Positions 23,693-36,182 of a stretch of DNA of 64,000 bases are shown here, piece after piece. Position 1 is the stretch's first letter; each line of letters begins with the position of its first letter. The notes below the pieces were generated by a model that was not told the DNA's origin, did no database searches, and saw only the letters and a program-made list of their open reading frames with translations. The position numbers were made by a program, and so were the translations under genes. Location: assembly GCA_038503035.1 (NCBI GenBank), contig JAVSML010024335.1:86017-150016 (forward strand), read 5' to 3'. The DNA comes from Crocodylus rhombifer. Its lineage: Eukaryota; Chordata; Crocodylia; Crocodylidae.

Positions 23693-24299
23693 TAGAGTGA
23701 CTCTTTACCATTCCCATTGAACTTGGGCTACTGGGCAGCAAAGAGTACAGACATTATAAAGAAGGAAGAAGGAGAGGAAAGAGGAGGGGATCCTGTCTTT
23801 GGTGGTTACAGGGCTCCCACAAGGTTAAATGCATGGCATAATAGCAGCTTTGGCTAGCCTACCAGTGGCTAGCCTACCAGATTTTGGTTGCTTAAAACAC
23901 ATCCAAGCAGAGGCAAGATCCAAGGGATGCTAGCCCATTGTATAATGAGCTCCTTCTTGCAGCACTCAACAAGGAAACAAAAAGTAAGCTTTCATTGCTA
24001 TATGACTCTGAGCCAGGCTGGGATGTAATTGATGCCATGGTATAGCAGGTGTGACATAGCAACCAAGCTTATGAGATAGGAAAGTTTGCAGCTATCACTT
24101 TTAGCAATAATGGACCAAAAGGGACAGAGCAGCCTGTGGAAGGATGAAGGGAAGGCACTAAAGAATGCTTTCAGGGAAACAGAAGAAAGCCAGACTCCTG
24201 GTGAATGGAGGTCTGGTGCCAGCTAATTAAATATGAAAAGAAAGAAGAGATTGATGGCCTGCCTACTGTGGAGTTATTTTGATAGTTTATCATGAAGAA

Positions 24300-24715
24300 G
24301 GGATAAGGCAGAACCTGATGCTGCACCTCCACAGTGTTGGGACTTCCTGGTTCCTAACAGCCTCCTTTTCCTAGCACCCATACAATATGACATTTGGGGA
24401 CGTCCTTTAGTGATGGCACAGTTTGGAAGTGATCTAAATGGTAGGGCTTCAAGGCAAATAATGCTGATAGACATGGGTGCTTCATTTTCAATTGTGACTG
24501 TAGAGGAAGCTCCATTCTCACACCTGAAGTGAGAATGGGAAAAATGGTTTGAAAATTTTAATGGGAAAAAATCATTAGTTTCCTTCTCAAGCAAAGCAAT
24601 TTGGAATAGGGACCCAATAAATCCAAGGCACATTTGGAATGGTGAAATTAGGATAGCAAGGAATATTGGGCATAGATAGCTTAAGAAAATTACGCATAAC
24701 TGTAGACCTGGATGT
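24300..24715 (+). pseudogene. Endogenous retrovirus protease fossil
   Basis: One plus-strand frame contains PLVMAQFGSDLNG, then QIMLIDMGASFSIVT (about 24459-24500). About 65 codons later, after a stop, comes ILGIDSLRKLRITVDLD (about 24664-24710). These match the two landmarks of a retroviral aspartic protease: the active-site LxDTGA loop, here with M in place of T/S, and the C-terminal ILGxDxL helix. Both the spacing and the order fit. The frame is broken by at least one stop and no convincing pol follows. This is an old, inactive fragment. The retroviral genus cannot be decided. Confidence 0.6.
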
Positions 24716-26489
24716 TGCTGGTAGGTGCTGTAGGGATTAGGCCCCATTTGACTGGTACCTTGCCCCCCACCAACATCAGGGTGAGACCTCTAGTTGGCAC
24801 CACTTGTATTCTCTGATTGCTGCTCTTGCTCACCTTATTTTGATGTTCCTCTTGGGATATGGTTCCCAGTAGGTGGTACATGGGATCTCACATCTACGTT
24901 TCTTCATGGGGCTCCAATCTTCCCTTTACCCCACCCTTATCACATCTATGGCCAAGGCAGACTCCACTTTCCACAGGTCCTGCTGATGGATGATCCCGTC
25001 TCACCAGCACTGTCCCACTTCCAAGGGTTGGTGACCTTCTGGCCACTAGTTCTCTGGAGGCTCCTTCGTCTGTGTACCATGGCCTTTGAAACAAAACATT
25101 CCCCACTCTTAGGATAACAGCAAACTTAGGAATCTGATGAACAAAAATGGTCAGCATCTGCTGATGGATCCCTAGGATCTTGTCTCCCAAACCCACAGGC
25201 CCCATTTGGGGTCTCTTGGCTCCCCTTTCTTATGAGTTGCTTGGGGGGGTGCGGCAGCTCCCCACTATGCCCCTGGCAGCCCTCCTGTGGGGCCATCCTC
25301 TGGGTCCCCACCCCTTCCCACCTCATATTCATCTGACTTGAGGCTGGATTGTCTGGGACACACTAGCTAGTGTGCCCATCGCTCACTTGGTTAGTTCAAG
25401 CTGGCTTCCTGCTCAGCTCAGGTCCCGAGCTGTTGTAACCCCATTGCCCCATGCTGCTACTGGTCTTGTTGCCTGATGCAGTCTTCAGCCTTCACCCCTC
25501 CTTGAGGCTTTCCTGCTGGTGTGGTGGGTCAGAGGCATGCTGCCTGCTCCTCCCAGCCCCCGTACCACCCACATGCCCCCACCCCTCCCAAGTAAGGTGG
25601 CACCAGTTAACCATGGAGGCATCTAACAGAGTATCTGGGTCAGATATGTAAGCTCCTGAAAGGGACAGGAGTTAATAGCCTTTCTATTGGCTATCTTTGG
25701 GCACCCAACAGGATTTCTGAATTGCCCTTTGGGGCTGTCTAACCTTCCCACTTCTTTGTATGCAGCACATAGATGCCTGCAGCTGAGTCACTTTGAGACA
25801 CCTCTAACATTTTTTATCCTGACTATCATATTGCATTACACTGCAAGACAGGATGCATAGCTTTCTTTAATAGGAAAAATATAATTTTTCAATAAAACAT
25901 AGCTACACTGTATCAAAGTTGGGTTAATGCCTCAAAAGTTGAGTGCTAGTACCAATAGTTCTCTCTCAAGTTGTGCCTTCCTGGGCAGCCACTGCTTAAA
26001 ACAAACAAACAAACAGATCCAGAATCCATTAGAGTGCATTAAAGTAGCCTTACTTTTAATCATCCCAGTTGCTAGGATCATCTTTGGAAAAAGCTCATTT
26101 GATGGTTCTTTCCAGTACTTCTCACTGGTGACAGGTGTTCACTATTCACATAATAGTCCCTGCTGGAGTGCATAAGCAACTAAAGGCCAAGTAGTTGTTG
26201 CTAATTTCATAATTTGAGAATTTTGCTCACTAAGCCAGTTAGCAACATAATTCAATGCTAGTTTCCTAGATGCAATAGCTTCAGAGGAAGACAGACAAAG
26301 CACCCTTTGAAACAATAAATTCTCTCTCCAGACTGTGTCGAATTGTATATTTCTATCAAATGTTTAGGTTTTGTATACACACCTGTCTCTAGAGCAGTTA
26401 TAACAATAAAAGTGTTATCAGCAAATGCTGATGAATCAAAACTAGATTTTTGAAGAAGTGCAACTTCAGTGAAACTTTCATTTTTCAGA
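24716..26489. other. GC-rich then AT-rich intergenic DNA
   Basis: 24.72-25.65 kb is GC-rich. It could be the remains of further retroviral or transposon sequence, but no motif was found. 25.7-26.49 kb is AT-rich and unrecognised. Confidence 0.4.
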
Positions 26490-27060
26490 GACTGACCCGC
26501 ACCAACAATCACAAGGAAAGAAGGGATTTGGACCTGGATCTTCTGCAGCTCAGCTTAGTGCTCAGACTGTTGGTTATTGACCTTCCAGGGGGCAAATCTT
26601 ATCTAAATCTACTCCCACTGTACTCAGCACTGAGGAGACCACAGTTGGAGTACATCTTCCAGTTCTGGGCACTGCACTTCAGTAAGGACAAGAAAAAACT
26701 TGAGAGGATCCAGAGAAGAGCCACCCATATGATCAGGGACTTGCAAGGCAAGCCATATGAGGAAAGGCTGAGGGACCTGGGCCTCTTTAGCCTAAAGAAG
26801 AGAAGGTTGGGAGGAGACTTGATAGTGGCCTACTGTTATATCAGAGGAGTGCATCAGGAGCTCAGTGAACAACTGTTCACTGGGGGACCCCTGGGGAAGA
26901 CCAGGACCAATGGACATAAATTCCTGGAAGGCTGCTTCACACTTAATACCAGGAAAAACTCCTTCACAGTCAGGGTGTCCAGACTGTGAAATAAACTCCT
27001 TCTAGCCACTAACAATCTATTAACCAAAGTGATGCCCAGCTTTTCCTCAGTAGTCTAGAA
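26490..27060 (+). mobile_element. CR1-like LINE fragment, C-terminal reverse transcriptase (copy 4)
   Basis: A 179-codon frame (26450-26989) carries YSALRRPQLEYIFQFWALHF, then ERIQRRATHMIRDLQGKPYE and FSLKKRRLGGDLIVAY. It ends with the conserved FTLNTRKNSFTVRVSRL. Only the region after the polymerase core is left, and no tail repeat is visible. The divergence suggests an older CR1 subfamily than copies 1 and 2. Confidence 0.85.
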
Positions 27061-27087
27061 CTGGGTTTTAGGAAAACTATACCCTGT

Positions 27088-27475
27088 GGCAGTTTGAACT
27101 CTCCTACTTCCTAGAAAAATGTCCTAATCACTAAACTATGGGATAGACAAGGTAGGGTATTTATCACTTGCCCCTCCCCCTAATATAAAAAGCTAATCTA
27201 TTCCAGGGTGACTGTCTCTTTCTCCACATCCATCAGAGCTGTTATACTTTTTATAAATAATTAACTATCAATTGATTTTAAAAGAGAAGCTGATTCCAAA
27301 GCCTGGAGGGAGGCAGTGTTGCCTTCAGATTAACATGGTTAACTAGCCTAGAGGTTAGGATATCTGCATTAGAGGTAGGAGATTCAAGTCTTTTTCTGAC
27401 TCAGACAGAGGAAGGAATTTAACTTAAGCTTCCTACATCCCGGATAAGAGACTGGGTTACTTAAAATTTTTACAA
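27088..27475. repeat. Pair of opposed tRNA-like SINE modules
   Basis: A minus-strand module (CATAGTTTAGTGATTAGGAC with GAGAGTTCAAACTGCC, 27088-27150) faces a plus-strand one (CTAGAGGTTAGGATATCTGC with GAGATTCAAGTC, 27345-27400). The latter continues into ACTCAGACAGAGGAAGGAAT. Confidence 0.5.
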
Positions 27476-28576
27476 AGAGAAAAAAATGAAATCTCTATTT
27501 TTCTTCCAATGAAGAACAAAAACACAAAAAAAATTCATGACACATACTACTGTTTTCCACCTACCCCTACTGAATAGCACTTAGAAAATGAAGCAGCCAA
27601 ACCACGGACATTTCAGAGAACTTTCCAAGTTCTTTCTCTATCCTATAGTAATGGGTTCCCTGTTCCAACCTTCTCCTTCGTTACCATTCTTTCGACTGTT
27701 TCATTCCACAAAAAAAATCTTCCAACCCTCTTTTCCTTCTGCTGCCCACTTCCTGTCACTTTTCTTTATATCTAATGTATTCCCTCCTAAATAAATGCAG
27801 ACCCTCCCCAACAAGAAGTAGGAACTACTATGACATTTGGTGCTATTACATTGCTCACTCTGCTTCTCTCACCTTGTGCCTCACTTCTTTATTAAAATTG
27901 TAAGCTCCTGAGGGGAGATTCTGTTTCTTACTATGTGGAAGAGGTATACCAAAGCTAGCCACAGAAGCAAGGGGCTAATTTACAATAGTACTATGGAACC
28001 ATTCTTGATTATTATGCATAAGTATAGTAAACCACAGTAACCCCAACAGCAACACAATAACTCCAACAGCATTAACCACAGTAACCCCAACAGAAACAAC
28101 CATATTCCTACCACTGCTACTATGGAAGCCCCCACCTCCCAGCTTGGAGGCAGTACCCAGCTCAATCTAACTGTTTCCGGAGCCCACCCAGGGATCAGTA
28201 TCCAGTGGGCTCCCAGTGGGTGAGCTCAGGGACTGGTTGGATCAGGCTAGGTGCTGCCTCTGAGCTGAGGCAGCCCCTGGCCTGCTAGCCACCCACTTGG
28301 GTGGCCCCAAGGCATACTGCAGCCATAGAGAGAAGGACCAGGGCCCTCTGGAGCTCAGGGGCCACTCAGCCTAACAGCAGCTTGCCCCCCCTCTGGCCAC
28401 GGGGAAGGCAGGCAGGCTCTGCCAAAAAAAAAAAAAGGATCAGCCCCCTTACCACTTCTGTCTGAAGGAAGGAGTGGTGAGGGGCCCAGTCCTTTTTTTC
28501 TGCAGAGCCTGCCCACCATCTCTCCCACAGCTGGGGGGGGAGGGGGGAGCGGACAGCTGTGTCATTGAATTTTAGA

Positions 28577-29330
28577 ATGTTGCAAACTATACCGTGAGGG
28601 TGACTATATGTGAATTTTCGGGGAGCACTGGATACACAGCTGAATACAAAGGCTTTAACCTCTGGCCTAGCAGAGCTGCTGACCACAAGGCAGAATGATA
28701 TCTAAGCCAGCCATTTCCTTATGCTAAGTAACCATCTTGACTGTGTCAGTCATTTTCTGAGGAAAAAGCAGCAAGTGAATCTGTGTGAGTCTGTGTGCTG
28801 TGAATGAGGTGATGTTTTAGTAATGTGGAAGATGGTACAACATGAGACAGAAAAACAGCCTGGAATGTGAAAAACAACACGTAATTGGTAACAGAATCTG
28901 AGATGAACATATGTGAAAAGGTGAACAGTGATTGGTGATGAAGCCTCCAGAAGCTTCCAGGTTTTGGTCAAAGTCTGCCCATTGACTGAAGAAAAGGAGT
29001 CAAGGCCTTAGACATGCGGAACTTGAGATAGGAGGAGAAATGGGTGGAACAAAAGGAGGGACGGAGGTGGATTGAATGTTAATGAGTATAAACCAAAGTG
29101 TATAAATGTGGGGAAAAAAACACTGTTCAGTGCAGGTCCCCGGCTTCATGGGCTGTGCATCTGTGAGGGACCCTTGCCTGAAGCGGTCTCCATTCTGAAT
29201 AAAGCTGTTGCGAGCAATGTGTGCTGGTGTTTGCTCCCTGTCTGCTCTGGCTAATGAGTACCAGGATCCACGAGTAATTGAACCATTGTCTCCCTAGTCG
29301 TTGGACACAGCATGGAGTCAGGGTCTAACA
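28577..29330 (+). mobile_element. Probable solo retroviral LTR
   Basis: A stretch of about 750 bp has LTR anatomy on the plus strand: a possible TGTTGC start, TATAAA-type boxes (GAGTATAAACC near 29088 and GTATAAATGTG near 29100), and a transcript start region. CTGAATAAAGCTGTTGCGAG follows (poly(A) signal near 29198), with a GT-rich TGTGTGCTGGTGTTTGC downstream. It ends GGGTCTAACA near 29330. No primer-binding site follows, which suggests a solo LTR. The 5' border is the weak point. Confidence 0.55.
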
Positions 29331-29799
29331 TAAATTACATCCAGTAGTTCAGTTTGTAATGATGTGAAGTCATTTAACTCCCCAAACTGGTGCATGTGTA
29401 ATGAGTGATGCCATTAAGCCACACAAATTACATTTTCATCACATGCACATTGTGATGACCATCACATGTACAAGTGCCCTAAGATTTCCTTAATGTTTAT
29501 TTGTATCAAACATAATTTTGTGTGGATGGTATCACAGTATTGTCTAAGCAATTCTTAAACCAATTACTCTAGCACTAATGTTAATAAGGCTGCTGCTTCC
29601 AAATCTGCTATGTATTATTAGGCTATTTGCTTTTGCTTTCTAACTTCTTTAGTAGTACTCTGAATAGAAAGTGTTTAAGCTTAGATAATACTTTTATGTT
29701 ACTTTTGTAACACTTGAGCAACAACAACAAAATCAATGCCCATAAGCTGAGTAGCACTGACCTTGCCTCTCACACTTCAAAATATAAGCAGTGTTTATA

Positions 29800-30432
29800 G
29801 CTTCAATCATCCTCTTAAAAAATACAAACGGAGCTGACTGTGCCTACCCCATGTGGATGTACAAAGCAGAAGAGATTTCCAGGAGCTTTTCCAACCACTG
29901 TTTTGCATGAAGCCCCTGGATCTGTGCTGGATGAGAGGAGGCTCAGCTAGCAGCAACAATCTTCTCCAGTGTTGGACATGGGCTGCACCCAGTGCCAGTC
30001 CCAGGCAACAGCAGCAGCCTCCTCCCATCCAGGTTGTGAGCCCCTGGAGCTGCACGCCAGATGAGAGGAGGCCGCTGCTACTGGCAAGTGTCAGGACTTT
30101 TGCTTTCAACAGTTTGAGGTGCAATTTCCCAGAAATATCTGAACCTATCTCCTTGAAACTTGGCAGACTTCCTGCCCTCAGTAGGGGCTACCACCTCAGC
30201 AATTTTCATCTAAATCAGGCAAGAAATGACAACGTTTTAGGCATTTTCATGATTCCCCATTATAGCCATGGGCAAAATGTCGAAACTCGTCGAAATAGCA
30301 GAACAGTTTTGATGAAACAAAATGGGACAGTGCTTTGAAACTAAATGAAACAATAAAATGAAACACTGTCCCTCTGAAATGGTGAAATGGAAGTTGCAAT
30401 GAAACAATGGTGTTTTGCACAGCCCTAATATA
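29800..30432. mobile_element. Unclassified DNA-transposon-like region ending GCACAGCCCT
   Basis: The right end GGTGTTTTGCACAGCCCTAA is the inverse of a GGGCTGTGCAAAA terminus that I associate with nonautonomous DNA elements. Upstream are repetitive AATGAAACAATAAAATGAAAC phrases and a GC-richer block with two related GATGAGAGGAGG segments (29931 and 30060). The left end is not identified. Confidence 0.45.
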
Positions 30433-31388
30433 TATACAGTGATGTTTCATTTTAATCATGGAATTTGGATTTGGAGTTACTTTTCTAAACTGAAAATTGG
30501 GGATTTTTTTTAAATCAGAGAAAACCAGGATCCCCACTTATCACTCATTCACTTTTTAAAATTAAAGAAGTGGGCAAGAGCTTGTGGAACTGCCATTTGA
30601 TTATGGGTAGGTAGAGTGAAAAGGAAGTGGGGGAAGTGAGAAGATGGACAGCAAAGGTAAAGCAGAGGAAATCACTTTGATAGCTTTTGGCATGGAATAC
30701 AGCTGGATTTGTAGCCAAGTGGACAGGCCAAACTGGATAGATACCATGGTAGGAGGGAGGGAATCAGAGAAAATTGTTGGCAAATGTTCACCTGGATAAA
30801 ACCTAGCAAATGGGTGGTACACACTGGTATCAAAGTGAGCAGAAGGAAATGAGTAGGAGGCAAGTGAAAAACTGTGAGGATGTACTGTGCAGCAGCTGGC
30901 TGACATGGAGTAGAAGGGAATTATCTCTGCATGTAGCTTCAATGAAAGCAGCAGCAAGTCAGCTGGCAAAAGTGGGGTGTGGGGTGGTAGCCCGCCCATT
31001 GGATTTTGAAATGTCAACATTATTACTGCCAAGATTTTGTGGTGTCAGAGCTGCTGAAACTAGTTGGCATGGCACACTGGATTCAAGGTTAAGCCTGAAA
31101 TGAGTTGGTTCTTAAATTTTATCTACCACAATCAGAATTCTGAATACAGTGAAACACAAGAATTGCAAAATAAGATGTTTAATATATCCTAATAGATCTA
31201 CCCTTAATACTTGATCTTAAGTTTCTAATTAGATTACACAACACAAATAAAAGTGTCATCTAATTGACAATCAAACATTGCCCTTTTTAATTAGGTCTGT
31301 AATTACAGCACATTAATTGTGTAACTGTAAATACAGTATATGCATATGGCTTTGACAAAGGAAAGTACTTTTCTGAGCAGTAAACTTC

Positions 31389-31957
31389 AGGTGCAAACAG
31401 AAGTGACAATTTTTGCCTGATCTAGCCCACAAAGTGGTCTACAGCTCTGACCAAACAAAAGTGCACAGCTGCAGACCATTTAAAAAAAACCTGGATTCTC
31501 AAAAATGTGAATCCTCTGAGCTCCAAAACAGAGTGCATTCTGTAACTTGTGTCTGCAGAGCTCCCAGACTGTCACTGTTTTCAGAATGGGGAGGAGGGAA
31601 GGAGGGATGAGAGTTTGGTCTGGAGTTTTTTTTAGCCACTAATGAAGCGTGGCATGGGATTGAAACCCACCCCACCCCCACCTCACAGGATCTCCAATCC
31701 CCCCACCCCATCCTCCAGCACTAGCTGGGGAACCCACCAGAATGAGTTCTCTCTGCTCCCTTACCCCCCTCCCATTCTGCAAACAGTGTGCTTGCTGGGA
31801 AGAGGGGATGGCATTGCTATGGACACCAGGCTGCAGGCTCCCAGCAAGCAGCTGGAATCTGCATCTCCTGGACCCAACAGCAAAGTTCTGTTGGGTCTGG
31901 AGGATCATTGCAAAGTGCTATGAACTTCAATGGGGAGCTGCTCTTCTGCCTGCACCC
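31389..31957. mobile_element. Inverted-repeat element, family D, copy 2
   Basis: AGGTGCAAACAGAAGTGACA at the left matches in inverse GCTCTTCTGCCTGCACCC at the right (569 bp). It shares CAGAATGGGGAGGAGGGAAG and CCAGCACTAGCTGGGGAACC segments with the other copies, some of them in opposite orientation. Confidence 0.7.
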
Positions 31958-32098
31958 TTAATGATGGCATTTGTAGTCCAGACAAGATAATGCCAATTAT
32001 GTTGAATTTTCTATACAGTCATCCATGAAATGAAAAAACAAGACATGAACCTAGTTTAAATATTAAAATATTACAAGAGCAATACCCTACATGAGGAC

Positions 32099-32325
32099 TG
32101 CATCTACACAAGACGCTTACTGCACAGTCATTACTTGTATAAACAGGTAGTAAATAACCACAGTAACCAGTTACTGAACAGTTGCACCAAGGAATGGCTT
32201 CTTCATAGTGGTGACTGGGCAGTAGCTCATGACTACTGAACACTAGTATCATATTGTACTTCCTGCCACATGATGCTACTGGACAGTAGTCATGGACTAC
32301 TGCACAATCAGCATCTCATATGGTC
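32099..32325. mobile_element. Family B MITE, copy 3
   Basis: It starts TGCATCTACACAAGACGCTT followed by ACTGCACAGTCATTACTTG. The right side repeats GGACTACTGCACAATCAGC in inverse orientation. Repeated TACTGNNCAGTAG-like motifs fill the interior. Confidence 0.72.
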
Positions 32326-33868
32326 AAGGATCCCTATTTTCCCAAGCAAAATCATTTGCCTCTAACTCTGTGTTCAGCTATATTCTCTGATCAGTGCTGA
32401 ATAATTAAATCTCAGATTAACTTTACCCTATATCAGGACACAGATTTGAAAGTTATGGCCTATTTTTTATCTTGGATTTTACTAGAATATATTTAGCTTT
32501 TGAGGTCTTTCAGTAATAGAAAATTCTACTTCTGAAAGAAAAAATAAATGATATGAGAATATGGAATTCAGCTTGAAGAGGAGTACTCTTAAAACTGAAT
32601 TCTATATTTTCATCCCATTTGGCGGTATAGGTATTCAGGCAGGACCCTGACCTTTTCAGTGTTCCTTTCTATCGCTAATTTTAAAATACATCCAACATAA
32701 TCAAGCATATGATATTTTGACTTTTTCAGACCGTCAGGGCTTGGCCCAGTTAAACTTATAGCCACTGTCACCAGATACCTCCCTGAGCTTGACCATCAGC
32801 CTTATGATTACTTGCCTGTATTCCGTAGTGTTACTCCTGACTTTTGCCTGCCATGTCTTGATGTTTTAGGATGATAACAATCAGGAGGTGGTCATTCTTA
32901 CTGCCACTGGACAACAATAATTCAATGTAGGTCTCTTTTGGGGTTCCAACCTCCCCTACATCCTGGCATAGCATCACCCAGATGTTACACCATCATTCGT
33001 TTACATTGAGGTTAAATAGCAACTTTTCCTTCTTTTCTTTCAGGCTCCTGCACATCTTAACTATTGTCTTGACAGAATTCAATCAACATGGACATCTTCC
33101 CCAGTCTCTGGTAAGTCTCATTATTGTTTATGAGATGTTTTTCTGTCTACCCTCACTCCCGCGAATTATGCCTTCTAGTAAACCCACAAATAAGATAAAC
33201 AAAGCAAAACAAACAAAAAAGAACTGAAGCCTGTTCAGGGTGATATACCCTGTCTAATAGATATTTTGATATTTCTGGGGATTTTCCCCCTTTATGTTGA
33301 TCAATCAGGTTGGCATCCTGCCAACCTAGTTCAGTATGCTGCTGGCACGTTGTAGTGAGGGCACGACAGACTGTTCTAAAAATAAAAGAAAGAATAAAAT
33401 AATGCCCAAGTCCTTAACTGTAGTGTTGGGGCTCAGCTGATTTTCTCCTGGCTGGCCCTTTCATGACCCTACTCCCTGCCACAATACTGCTTCACTCTGC
33501 AGTGTCTCTCTGGACAGCATCTCTGTGGTTTAATTAAGCTCCTCAGATCTTTGTAACTAGCTATCCACTGGCTTTGCCACCCCACCCGGCTTCTCTGGTA
33601 CCAGGACACAGATCCCCAGTCTCCCATGCTCATGCGCCTCGCACTTCCACCTCTCCAGGGCTGCTCTAGTCTCATGAAGCAGCTTCTCCAGAACCGCTGC
33701 TCCCAAGGCTGTCATTTCTTTCTTGCCAGCTCTTTCTGGCTCTCAGTAAGTATTTCACTTCTTTTCTCTTCTTCACAAAGACTAACAATGATCTTTGTTA
33801 AATTATGGAATTATTATCATTCTCAAATTGGACAAAGAAAGAAGCAACAAAGTTTTACTACACTCCAG
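32326..33868. other. Intergenic DNA, nothing recognised
   Basis: There are no transposon ends or coding signatures. A C/T-rich stretch lies around 33.57-33.78 kb. Confidence 0.5.
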
Positions 33869-34123
33869 CTATGTCTACATGAGACACTGACTGCACAATC
33901 ATTACTGTGCAGTCATATAGTACTTATAAAAACAAGTACTAAATGACTGTGCAGTACTTGGAGTTACTGCACAGTAGCAATCGCCAAATGGCTTTCTCAT
34001 GATGCTGACTGCGCAGTAGCCCAAGACTATTGTGCAGTAGTGTTACATCATGGTTTCTACCATGCAACAGTATAGTGCAATATCATGGGTTACTGCGCAG
34101 TCAATGTCTTGTGTAGATGCAGC
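33869..34123. mobile_element. Family B MITE, copy 4 (best preserved)
   Basis: The left end GCTATGTCTACATGAGACAC aligns over about 28 bp with the inverse of the right end, which reads GCTGCATCTACACAAGACAT. The interior has six or more ACTGTGCAGT-like palindromes. A CR1 tail begins within a few bases of its right end. Confidence 0.8.
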
Positions 34124-34364
34124 CTCAGTCATAGAATCATAGAATCGTAGAAGTAGGGTCGGAAAGGACCTTGTAGATCTTCAAGTCTGACCCCCTGCCT
34201 GGGCGGGAGAAAAAGACTGGACTCAAATGAGTCCAGCCAGCTAGTCATCAAGCCTCTTCTTAAAGATCTCCAGGGTAGGAGCCAGTACCACTTCCCTAGG
34301 AAGTTGGTTCCAGCTCCTAGCTGCCCTAACTGTGAAGTAGTTCTTGCGGATGTCTAATCTAAAC

Positions 34365-34730
34365 CTACTCTAATAATGTGTGTCCATTGTTCCTTGTCAT
34401 GACAGGGGGCACTAGGGGAAACAGTGTCTCCCCTAAACCCTTCTGGTCCCCTCTAGTGAGTTTATAGGCAGTCACCAGGTCCCCCCTCAGCCTTCTCTTG
34501 TGAAGGCTGAACAGGTTTAGGTCCCACAGTCTTTCACTGTAGGGTCTGCCCTGTAGCCCCTGGATCATGCTGGTGGCCCTCCTCTGGACCTTTTCAATGT
34601 TGTCCACATCCCTCCTGAAATGGAGTGCACAGAACTGGACGCAGTACTCCAGCTGTAGCCTGACCAGTGTTGCATAGAGGGGGAGAATCACCTCCCTGGC
34701 TCTACTTGAGATGCACCTGTGGATGCACAA
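34365..34730 (-). pseudogene. CR1 copy 2: C-terminal region of the ORF2 relic
   Basis: A 121-codon frame matching the end of the CR1 polyprotein: ATLVRLQLEYCVQFCALHF, then RRATSMIQGLQGRPYSERLW, then the conserved [13 protein letters not shown]. It is separated from the main reverse transcriptase frame (34965-36182) by frameshifts between about 34735 and 34965. Confidence 0.88.
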
Positions 34731-34964
34731 CTGTGACCTCGCATTGTCGGCCCATGTTCATCTTGGAGTCAGTAATGACTCCAAGATCCCTTTCTGCCTC
34801 CGTGCTCTCAAGAAGGGGTTTCCCATTCTATAAGTGTGCTGCTGGTTTCTACTGCCTAAGTACAGCACCCTGCACTTGTCAGTATTGAAACACATCCTGT
34901 TTATGTCAGCCCACTCCTGTAACCTATCCAGGTCTTGTTGCAGTCTTTCCGTCCCTACTAGTGC

Positions 34965-36182
34965 TCACCTCACCCCAAAATCAGCGAATTTAAACAGGTT
35001 GCATTTCACCCCGTCATCCAAATTGCTGATCAAGAAATTGAACAGCACAGGCCCCAGGACCGAGCCCTGGGGAACTCCACTGCCCACTTCCCCCCGGGTC
35101 GAATATGACCAGTCCACCACCACCCTCTGAGTACAACCCTTCAGCCAATCTGCAATCCATCTGACTGTGTAGGCATCAATGCCACAGTCACCTAGTTTTT
35201 TAATTTGGATGGGGTGGGAGACGGTGTAAAAGGCCTTGCTGAAGTCTAGAAAGACTACGTCCATGGCAACACCTGCATCCATTGCCTTTGTGACCTGATC
35301 ATAAAAGGCAATCAGGTTGGTCTGACATGACCTTCCCCTAATGAAACCGTGCTGGTTGCCCTTGAGCATCATTCCTGAAGCCGGCCCATCACAGATGTGC
35401 TCCTTGAGGATCTTCTCAAAGAATTTCCCAAGGACAGAGGTAAGACTGACGGGCCTATAGTTGCCCGGGTCCTCTCTCTTCCCTTTTTTGAAGATGGGGA
35501 CCATGTTAACTATCTTCCAGTCATCTGGCACCTGGCCCGAGCACCACGAGCGCTTGTAAAGCCGTGCCAAGGGCCCTGCAATAACTCCAGCTAGCTCCCT
35601 CAACACCCAGGGGTGGAAAGCATCTGGCCCCACTGACTTGAACATGTCCAGCCCCTCCAGAAGCTCTCTAACCCAGTCCTCCCCAACCTGAGGTCTGGAG
35701 GCGTTCCCCTCGAGTCCCTCTGGCATCACAGCAGGGAAGTCCCGGTCCCTGCACAAGAAAACGGATGTGAAGAATTGGTTAAAGAGTTCCGCTTTCTCCT
35801 CTGGTGCAACCACCAGATTGCCCAGCGTATTTTGCAGGGGCCCCACATTACCTGGTGCCTTCTTCATCCTCCCTATGTATTTGAAAAAGGACTTTTTATT
35901 ATCCTTGATCTTGGATGCTAGTCCTAGCTCTATGTCTGCCTTAGCTTTCATGACAGCCCCCCCTACAGGCCCGAGCAGAGGAGGTATTATATTCCTCTTT
36001 GGAGATAGCACCCCCCTTCCACTGGGTGTACGCCGCCTTTTTGGCAAGCAGGCATTCCCGGATGCCCTTGGTGAGCCAGGGGGGCTTTCAGGCACTCTTG
36101 CCCCCCTTGCTTCTTGTTGGGATGGACTCCCCTTGGGCCCTGAGTATCGTTTCCTTAAGGAACGACCACTCGTTCTGGACAC
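34965..36182 (-). pseudogene. CR1 copy 2: reverse transcriptase relic
   Basis: A 405-codon frame. The N-terminal ~70 residues, up to about 35970, are out of register with CR1, and the family frame resumes at AVMKAKADIELGLASKIKDN. The motifs SVGPDAFHPWVLREL, NYRPVSLTSVLGK, VVFLDFSKAFYTVSHP (D of the usual AFDTV replaced by Y), SGVPQGSVLGPVL and LFKFADFGVR follow. The catalytic FADD is broken (FADF, with a frameshift right after it). The copy is therefore dead by both substitution and frameshift. Confidence 0.9.

Noticed and set aside
30601..31032. 143-codon minus-strand frame
   Set aside because: Proline/leucine/serine-rich translation of the strand opposite a purine-rich tract, without motifs or conservation cues.
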